Source: Anaerolineales bacterium
Lineage (GTDB): Bacteria; Chloroflexota; Anaerolineae; Anaerolineales; Villigracilaceae
Direction: 5' to 3'
Assembly: GCA_025056515.1 (NCBI GenBank)
Contig: JANWWB010000415.1
Location: 1-11,707, forward strand
DNA: 11,707 nt
The position numbers and the translations under genes were made by a program. How positions within the stretch are numbered: the first letter of the stretch is position 1; each line of letters opens with the position of its first letter. The notes under the pieces are model-generated. The model ran no database searches and was not told where the DNA came from. It saw only the letters and a list, made by a program, of their open reading frames with translations. Of the stretch, positions 5,894 to 11,707 are shown piece after piece.

Positions 5894-8143
5894 ATGAACA
5901 ATCTTGTTCGCAAGTTGTTATGGGGGATGCTCGTACTGGCGCTTTTACAAGCTGCATGCAGCTTGCCCTGGTCACAAACGCCCATGCCCCAAGATACAGC
6001 CGCTCCACCAGGGCCAGTCACGGCAGCACCCAGCCAGGAGACGCCTCGTGAGCCTTTATCGCCGGAGGATGTGTATCCACCTTCGTTTGCCGTCTATCGG
6101 CCCATCTCGGTGCGCCTTCCGCAGACGTATCATGGGGAAAGCTATACCTTGCCGTTGGACTTAAATCAGGTGCGAGGCTGGCAAGACTTGCAACTCAGCC
6201 AAGCGCAACGAAAGCTGTTGGCGCAGAACGGTTTTGTGGTCGTTTCACCTGTCCCGGGAAAATATCGTGAGTTCTACCAAATTTACGAAGAAGCACGCTA
6301 CCGCCGTAGTCTTTCTTCCGGCACCTACTATGCAGTACCGATTTTCATCACAACTGACTCGGTCTATCACATCTACCATCTTATCTTTGACAAGATGTTG
6401 CGCGACCTGGAAAAGGATTACTTCATCGCCGACCTACGCGCTCTCACCTCGGCCCTTCTGGCCGAAACCACTGAACAATACCTCGCTCTCAAGGGAACAC
6501 CGCTGGAAGAACCCGCCTTGCGCAACGTCGCCTACTTTGGCGTCGCCGACCGTTTGCTCGGCTTGAATGATCCCATCCCACCCGAAGCCCAGGAACTGGT
6601 ACAGGCCGAATTGGCACTCATCAAGGCCGCTGGGGGTATGCAAATTTCACCCATCTGGGACCGCCCCGACCTAGCAGCTGAGAAAAAACTCATCGAAGAT
6701 TACTCGCAGTATCTTCCGCGCGGCCACTACACCCGCTCGGAAGACCTAAAGCAGTATTTCCGAGCGATGATGTGGTATGGGCGGCTAACCTTCCGCCTGA
6801 TAGATGACTTCGAGACTCGGCGCGCTTTGCTTATCGTGCAGGCCATACGTTCGGCCACAGCCTCAAACGGCAAGCCTGCCCTGACCCTCTGGCAGAACAT
6901 CTACGAGCCGACCACCTTCATCGTCGGTAAGGCAGATGACTTAGGCATTTACGAGTACGGAGCGCTTTCCGACCAGATTTTTGGTCCAGTTCCCGCCTTG
7001 ATCGCTTTTGCCGACGCAACACTCTTCGCACGCTTCAAGCAAGCCACTGCATCCCTTCCACCGCCGCAAATCAACTCGATGTGGGTCTGGGTTTGGCAAG
7101 ACCAAGAGGCGGTCACCAAAGGCTTTCGCTTCATGGGACAACGTTTCACGCTGGATCAATACGTCTTCGGACAACTCATCTGGCGCAAGGTCGGCACACA
7201 GGAACAGCCACGCGGCCTGCCTAAAGGGTTAGACTTCTTCGCCGCCATGGGATCTCAGGAAGCGCTCAATATCCTGGTCAACGAAATGAACGAATCACGC
7301 TATACGAATTACGACCGCCAAATGCGCAAAGTCCAGAACGAAATTGCTAGCCTCGGCCTGGATTCCTGGACTCAGAACTTATATTGGTCGTGGCTCTATG
7401 CGCTACAACCGCTAATCACGCCCAAGGGTGCTCCGTATCCGCCCTTCATGCAAACTCAGGCTTGGACACGCAAAGAATTGCAGACTGCCCTAGGTTCATG
7501 GACCGAGCTCAAACATGACACCATCCTTTACGCCAAGCAGGTCATGGCCGAAATGGGCGGTGGGATCGATACAGCGCCGCGCAGTTACGTCGAACCCAAT
7601 CCTGAAGCCTATGCCCGTCTACTTGCGCTGGCGCAAATGACCTACCATGGCCTAGAAGCGCGCGGCCTGCTCAGCAACCAGACACGCGCTAACCTGACCA
7701 ACCTGATGGACCAACTCGCTTTGCTCCAAGATATCGCCGAACGCGAATTGGCCGGAGAACCGATCGGCGAACTCGAATACGATAAATTGTGGTATTGGGG
7801 TGGCGTGCTGGAACAATTTACTATAGCTGCCGCTGACATCGAAGGTGAAGGTAACCGCCCAATTCTGGAAGATCAGCATGCGGCTTTGGTAGCAGATGTG
7901 GCCACCGGCCTGGATGAACGTGGAACATTGGCCGTTCTCGAGGAAGCTATTGGTCAGCCGACGCCCATTTATGTTGTCTTGCCCACCCAACCTTGGGAAG
8001 TAGCTGTCGGCGCCGTCTTCACCTACTATGAGTTCACTGTCCCGCTGAGCGAACGCTTAACTGATGAGACCTGGCGAACCATGCTCGCAAAAGGACAAAA
8101 TCCACCACAACCCAAGTGGACCGAAATGTTCATTGCACCGTGA
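5894..8143 (+). CDS. DUF3160-family lipoprotein
   Basis: A 749-residue exported protein matching the DUF3160 family, for which I know no established function. The N-terminus is a signal peptide ending in LLQAAC, with C22 the likely lipidated cysteine (Q at -3 is unusual). A Pro/Ala/Thr-rich linker follows (about 28-55). Family-type blocks run through the body: FITTDSVYHIYHLIFDK (151-167), TLWQNIYEPTTF (331-342), PRGLPKGLDFFAAMGS (439-454), SWTELKHDTILYAKQ (535-549), YVEPNPEAYARL (565-576) and PTQPWEVAVGAVFTYYEF (697-714). Much of it looks alpha-helical with many conserved aromatics. The block with D155, H159 and H162 and the H541/D542 pair could bind metal, but that is a guess. It lies 10 nt after the FG-GAP-like gene and overlaps the CapA start by 4 nt. 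Length and motifs look complete. Confidence 0.9.
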   Translation: MNNLVRKLLWGMLVLALLQAACSLPWSQTPMPQDTAAPPGPVTAAPSQETPREPLSPEDVYPPSFAVYRPISVRLPQTYHGESYTLPLDLNQVRGWQDLQLSQAQRKLLAQNGFVVVSPVPGKYREFYQIYEEARYRRSLSSGTYYAVPIFITTDSVYHIYHLIFDKMLRDLEKDYFIADLRALTSALLAETTEQYLALKGTPLEEPALRNVAYFGVADRLLGLNDPIPPEAQELVQAELALIKAAGGMQISPIWDRPDLAAEKKLIEDYSQYLPRGHYTRSEDLKQYFRAMMWYGRLTFRLIDDFETRRALLIVQAIRSATASNGKPALTLWQNIYEPTTFIVGKADDLGIYEYGALSDQIFGPVPALIAFADATLFARFKQATASLPPPQINSMWVWVWQDQEAVTKGFRFMGQRFTLDQYVFGQLIWRKVGTQEQPRGLPKGLDFFAAMGSQEALNILVNEMNESRYTNYDRQMRKVQNEIASLGLDSWTQNLYWSWLYALQPLITPKGAPYPPFMQTQAWTRKELQTALGSWTELKHDTILYAKQVMAEMGGGIDTAPRSYVEPNPEAYARLLALAQMTYHGLEARGLLSNQTRANLTNLMDQLALLQDIAERELAGEPIGELEYDKLWYWGGVLEQFTIAAADIEGEGNRPILEDQHAALVADVATGLDERGTLAVLEEAIGQPTPIYVVLPTQPWEVAVGAVFTYYEFTVPLSERLTDETWRTMLAKGQNPPQPKWTEMFIAP

Positions 8144-9084
8144 AAAAAACATGCGCAGATGCCAGGTTGGCAGGCTGCGCGTCCTCCTGCCAACCTGGAA
8201 TACTTTTTCTTTTTCTTATCTTCTTCTTGACCGCCTGCGAGCTGCGCCAGCACGTCACGCTTGCCCTCATGGGAGATATCAACCTTGGGCGCGGAGTGAA
8301 GCCCGACGCGGATTCGTTCGGTTTCCTAACCTCGCGTCTGCTTGCCGCCGACTTGGCACTTGCCAACTTAGAGAGCCCTCTAGCCACTCACCCGCCCGAG
8401 GACCCTCGCAGGAACAACTATAACCTCTGCACGTCCAGCTCCTCAACCGAACACTTGGTCAAATGGGGACTGGATTTGCTTTCCATCGCCAACAATCACC
8501 GTTTCGATTGTGGTGAGGACGGTCCATCTCATACCGCCTCCCTGCTGACTGATGCCGGTCTGACCCCGCTTGGTCTGAACATAGAGCCGGTCATCCGTCA
8601 CATCAACGGTGTGAAACTGGCTTTCTTTGCCTTCGATGATGTCCTCACCCCGTTAGATGCCGAGGCCGCGACAGCCGCTATCCGCAAAGCAAAGGAAGAC
8701 GGAGCGCTGGTGATTGTCTCTCTCCACTGGGGCGTGGAATACAAAGTTGCGCCGACCGAGCGACAACAAGCGCTCGCGCGTCAGCTTGCCCAGGCTGGCG
8801 CAACCCTTCTGTGGGGGCATCATCCACACGTCCTGCAACGCGCTGAATGGTTAGAAACCGAAGCCGGGCGGACGCTGGTGTTGTATAGTTTGGGAAACGC
8901 TCTCTTTGACCAAGGGGGACTGGAAGAAGTTCGGCAATCCGTGTTGGTGCTTGTAACCCTCCAAAGAGGCAAGATAACCACAGTTGAAGCCATCCCCTTC
9001 GAAATAGACTTACGGCATAGTCAAGTTCTCGAACCCGAGGCGGTAACACGTCTTAGCATTCTACAGCAATTAGGTCTTCCTTGA
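8140..9084 (+). CDS. CapA-family lipoprotein (PGA_cap metallophosphoesterase-like)
   Basis: Taken from the GTG at 8140, which overlaps the DUF3160 stop (GTGA), this is 314 residues. An earlier GTG at 8116 is also in frame. A canonical lipobox LTAC ends the signal peptide, making C33 the lipidated residue. Family motifs appear in order: GDINLGRG (45-52), NLES (76-79), NNH (118-120), HWGVEY (196-201), GHHPHVLQ (226-233) and YSLGN (249-253). The family is related to metallophosphoesterases and includes CapA/PgsA proteins of poly-gamma-glutamate capsule synthesis. However, no other capsule gene is in the window, so the substrate is open. No Shine-Dalgarno is visible; coupling to DUF3160 is likely. 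The signal-peptide n-region is oddly long and Cys-rich because it contains a terminator-like inverted repeat. The start is therefore less certain than the family. Confidence 0.85.
   Translation: MKKTCADARLAGCASSCQPGILFLFLIFFLTACELRQHVTLALMGDINLGRGVKPDADSFGFLTSRLLAADLALANLESPLATHPPEDPRRNNYNLCTSSSSTEHLVKWGLDLLSIANNHRFDCGEDGPSHTASLLTDAGLTPLGLNIEPVIRHINGVKLAFFAFDDVLTPLDAEAATAAIRKAKEDGALVIVSLHWGVEYKVAPTERQQALARQLAQAGATLLWGHHPHVLQRAEWLETEAGRTLVLYSLGNALFDQGGLEEVRQSVLVLVTLQRGKITTVEAIPFEIDLRHSQVLEPEAVTRLSILQQLGLP
8162..8215 (+). terminator. Terminator-like hairpin inside the CapA start
   Basis: CCAGGTTGGCAGG (8162-8174) and CCTGCCAACCTGG (8186-8198) form a perfect 13-bp GC-rich stem with an 11-nt loop. 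It is followed within 5 nt by a T-rich tract (8201-8215, TACTTTTTCTTTTTC). An A-run (8143-8149) precedes the stem. This is the classical shape of a Rho-independent terminator and lies 19 nt after the DUF3160 stop. It also lies in the reading frame of CapA, whose signal-peptide core is encoded by the T-tract. It may be a partial terminator that sets CapA level. Confidence 0.65.
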
Positions 9085-9107
9085 ACCTACTACGTCCCAA
9101 GAGAGGG

Positions 9108-11707
9108 CTAAGCAGGGGACAAGTCGTCCTTCGCGATCTCAAGACTTAGGAACACTTCGACAATCTTTGGGTCAAACATTTTCCCCGCCTGTTGGCGCAG
9201 ATATTCGCGTGCCCGCGCTTTTGACCAGGCCGGGCGGTACGGGCGATCGCTGATGAGGGCATCCCAGTTATCAACAACAGCAAAGATACGAGCCGCCAAG
9301 GGAATTTCCTCGCCTTTCAAACCGCGCGGATAGCCTGTTCCATCCCAACGTTCATGATGACAATACGGAATATCCAGCGCCGGGCGCAAAAACTCAATCG
9401 GATACAACATCTCATAAGCGAACTGAGGATGCTGACGCATCAGTTCTTCTTCTTCAGGCGTCAGCGGGCCAGGTTTGTGAAGAATCGCATCTGGAATACC
9501 CATTTTGCCGATATCATGCAAAATTGCACCACGACGGATATGCACCAGTTGGTCTTCAGGAAGCCCGAGAGCACGCGCCAATTGGAGCGCCATTTCGGTC
9601 ACACGTCGCGTGTGGTCTTGTGTCTGTTCATCACGCAATTCCAAGGCGCGCGCCCAACCAGCCAGGGTATTATCATACGCTTGAGCCAAGTCCTCGGCCT
9701 GACGTCGAGTCTGTTCATAAAGCGCTATATTCTCAAGAATACTACCAGCGTGTGCCGCCATTGATTGCGCCAGGAAAATCTCAGCCTGGGTAAACTCACG
9801 TCGATAGCGGCTTTCCCAAACTTCAATTCCACCCATCGTTTTTCCATGTGACAAAACCGGGATAAACAAGATCGATTGGACACCGTATTCGACAAATTCT
9901 TGACGCTCCAGGTCCGAACATTCCTGACAATCTCGATGAAGCATCATAATCTCGCCGGTAATCAAAACATGAGCAAAGGATGGATAATCTTGAAGAGAAT
10001 AACATCGCCCCAAATCTGATTTTCGTTCAGAGGAGAGAGCTTGTTCTGACCAATACTCTGCCGCAACACACAGGACGCCATGCTCAAAATCTACAGTACT
10101 GATATAAGCGCTGGTAGCATGTAAGGCTTCGGTCACATGTCGCACCAGCGTCTGAAGCAAGGCCTGGCTATCGAGCAAACTGGAGGCCATATCTTGGGCG
10201 GCCGCATAGAGAGCGGCCAATTCTGAAGCCTTCCTGCGCGCTTCGGCATACAGGCTCATGTTCTCCAAGGCCAGGCCAATCATGCGTACCAAGGTCTCAC
10301 CAGCCGCCATGTCGGAAGAGGTAAAAACGCTCGGCGTGTTGCGATAGGCCACAAATGCACCTTGTAAGCCTTTCGAAGTATACAGGGGAAAAACAGCATA
10401 GGAACAGAATCCCTCACGACGCATCCGCTCCCGTAAGGGAACCGTTGCCGGATCGGTCTCAATATCCTCTACCACAACCGGCCTCTGCGTGCGCAACATT
10501 TTGCTCCCGGGCACTTCCCGGAACCGACGGTTAATCTCCTGGATGTAGTCATACGAAAGGCCATGCCAGTGTTTACAAGAGAGTGTATCGGTAGCCCGAT
10601 CATACATATAAATTGCTACACGTTCGGCATTGAGCACCCGCTTCACCGCTGCAATCACTTCCATCCACAGCATGTCTTCATCTCGGGCAAAAAGCAAACC
10701 ATTCGAAATTTCAGCCAAAATCTTTTGTTGTTCGGCTGCGCGTAACGTCGCCAAAGCATGTGCCAAGTCATCGGCCAGTTCCCCTAACAAACCGATTTCG
10801 GTCTGTTCAAAAAAGCCATTCTGACCATGATTCTCGACCACCACGATGCCCAAATTCACGCGTTGATTCACCAAAGGGAGGACCAACGAAACTCCTTGAG
10901 GACCATCTTCATGAAGCGGACAGGTCAGACAGAGTTGGTCTTGACAAAGCAAGAAAGGTTGCCCCTCTTGGAAAGCGCGTCTCACACAAGGTATTTCATT
11001 CACAGGTAAAGTTTGGCCGGAATTTAACTTCTTTCCAAGACACACTGCGCCAGCACTCGCAACAGCTCGCAGAGTTGCCCTGTCGGGTTCTACAAGCCCC
11101 GCCCAAGCCATGGAATAACCACGTCCGGCCACTAGTCGCTCACATGTTTGCTGCAGAAGGCGCTGAACATCTGCTTCACGAACAATCAGACGCGTAATGT
11201 CCTCACGCATGCGTACAATTTGAGCCAATTTGTGTTCGCGCGCCCAAGCGTTCTGTAAATCCTTATAACTGTTTTCCCAGAGACGTAACAAATAAGAGAC
11301 TGAAATGAGAGCCGCAAGGCTGAGGAATGAAAAGACCAACGTTCCACTTACCCAGGCACTGACATCGGTGGAATTGATCTGCCGTTCGGGTGGCACAACT
11401 ACAATCCCTGTGATTTGAAGCCGAGCCATCCCCACTATCGTCACTAAGCTGACAATCGCTGCCAACCAGCCAATCCGTAAATTAAAAAAGACTGCTGCCA
11501 GAACAATGAACGCACATAAGAAGATGCGCCCATCTCCGCTCAGCGAAGCAAGAGCTAGACCAATAAACCCGGCAAGATAAAGAACGCCCAAAAAAATACC
11601 GGCGCGTAACCGGTAGGACAAGCGACGACGAAACGTAATGAAGGCAACCAAAAGCGTTGTCCCGATATACACAACAACTGTTCCCCACGCCGTAAGCACG
11701 CGTTCCG
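9108..11707 (-). CDS. Membrane-bound triple-GAF HD-GYP phosphodiesterase, N-terminus cut
   Basis: The frame is open to the right edge, so the true start may lie outside. The first in-window start is a GTG at 11699, giving 863 residues. The N-terminus has about five hydrophobic segments (roughly 5-23, 33-53, 58-73, 76-101, 116-140). A short coiled linker and three GAF domains follow (about 175-318, 330-480, 508-657). The C-terminal HD-GYP domain (about 675-855) is intact: HD at 728-729 with K732 in LHDIGK, HHERWDGTGYP at 781-791, and DNWDALISDRPYRP near 810-822. Such domains hydrolyse c-di-GMP at the inner face of the membrane. GAF1 contains four cysteines (C238, C252, C257, C260) ending in CPL, possibly a metal or redox site. 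It converges on the CapA gene with a 23-nt gap. The ligands of the GAF domains are unknown. Confidence 0.92.
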   Translation of the reverse strand, partial: ERVLTAWGTVVVYIGTTLLVAFITFRRRLSYRLRAGIFLGVLYLAGFIGLALASLSGDGRIFLCAFIVLAAVFFNLRIGWLAAIVSLVTIVGMARLQITGIVVVPPERQINSTDVSAWVSGTLVFSFLSLAALISVSYLLRLWENSYKDLQNAWAREHKLAQIVRMREDITRLIVREADVQRLLQQTCERLVAGRGYSMAWAGLVEPDRATLRAVASAGAVCLGKKLNSGQTLPVNEIPCVRRAFQEGQPFLLCQDQLCLTCPLHEDGPQGVSLVLPLVNQRVNLGIVVVENHGQNGFFEQTEIGLLGELADDLAHALATLRAAEQQKILAEISNGLLFARDEDMLWMEVIAAVKRVLNAERVAIYMYDRATDTLSCKHWHGLSYDYIQEINRRFREVPGSKMLRTQRPVVVEDIETDPATVPLRERMRREGFCSYAVFPLYTSKGLQGAFVAYRNTPSVFTSSDMAAGETLVRMIGLALENMSLYAEARRKASELAALYAAAQDMASSLLDSQALLQTLVRHVTEALHATSAYISTVDFEHGVLCVAAEYWSEQALSSERKSDLGRCYSLQDYPSFAHVLITGEIMMLHRDCQECSDLERQEFVEYGVQSILFIPVLSHGKTMGGIEVWESRYRREFTQAEIFLAQSMAAHAGSILENIALYEQTRRQAEDLAQAYDNTLAGWARALELRDEQTQDHTRRVTEMALQLARALGLPEDQLVHIRRGAILHDIGKMGIPDAILHKPGPLTPEEEELMRQHPQFAYEMLYPIEFLRPALDIPYCHHERWDGTGYPRGLKGEEIPLAARIFAVVDNWDALISDRPYRPAWSKARAREYLRQQAGKMFDPKIVEVFLSLEIAKDDLSPA

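Noticed and set aside
5430..5897. Plus-strand frame of 155 codons overlapping the FG-GAP-like gene
   Set aside because: It is an Arg-rich out-of-frame shadow of the gene at 5173-5883, which has a signal peptide and calcium-loop motifs.
5686..6021. Minus-strand frame across the FG-GAP/DUF3160 junction
   Set aside because: It overlaps two real genes and their ribosome binding site, and shows no domain or start signal.
8116..8139. Earlier GTG start for the CapA gene at 8116
   Set aside because: It would deepen the overlap with DUF3160 without adding a better ribosome binding site or n-region. The GTG at 8140 gives the usual 4-nt overlap and a Lys-Lys start.
9085..9107. Possible terminator between the convergent CapA and HD-GYP genes
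   Set aside because: Only a 5-bp pairing (GTCCC/GGGAC) is visible and there is no T-run.

Overview
The window looks like chromosomal DNA of a Chloroflexota bacterium, most likely class Anaerolineae. No rRNA or taxonomic marker is present. The inference rests on the company of families: NBR1-type Ig-like secreted repeats, a DUF3160 lipoprotein, a lipoprotein CapA homologue, an M1-like exported peptidase with a Ser/Pro/Thr linker, and multi-GAF HD-GYP proteins. No tRNA, rRNA, CRISPR array, transposase or phage gene was seen. Both ends of the window cut through genes.

Layout. (1) 1-2843, plus strand: a tight three-gene run. It holds the 3' part of a deoxynucleoside kinase-like gene, a PAS-GGDEF diguanylate cyclase that overlaps it by 4 nt, and an exported M1-like metallopeptidase 3 nt further on. 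(2) 2856-4712, minus strand: a secreted protein made of two near-identical modules, each an NBR1-type Ig-like domain plus an unnamed beta-rich domain. It converges on the peptidase with a 12-nt gap. (3) 4713-5172: a 460-nt divergent intergenic region with a near-consensus sigma70-type promoter (TTGACC, 17 nt, TATAAT) pointing right, and a leader of about 200 nt with several possible RNA hairpins. (4) 5173-9084, plus strand: a three-gene run of exported proteins, namely a small FG-GAP/VCBS-like protein, a DUF3160 lipoprotein and a CapA-family lipoprotein. A strong terminator-like hairpin lies inside the start of the CapA gene. (5) 9108 to the right edge, minus strand: a membrane protein with three GAF domains and an intact HD-GYP phosphodiesterase domain, cut at its N-terminus.

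How they may work together. The ends of the window carry opposite c-di-GMP activities: a GGDEF synthase with an intact I-site, and an HD-GYP hydrolase. Between them lie five exported proteins. The sequence does not show that these are functionally linked. The best candidate for an undescribed system is the FG-GAP/DUF3160/CapA run under one promoter with a structured leader and a possible internal attenuator. DUF3160 has no assigned function that I know of. The remaining observations are modest: cysteine motifs in the sensor domains of both c-di-GMP enzymes, a tandem duplication in the Ig-like protein, and a non-standard active-site motif in the kinase fragment.
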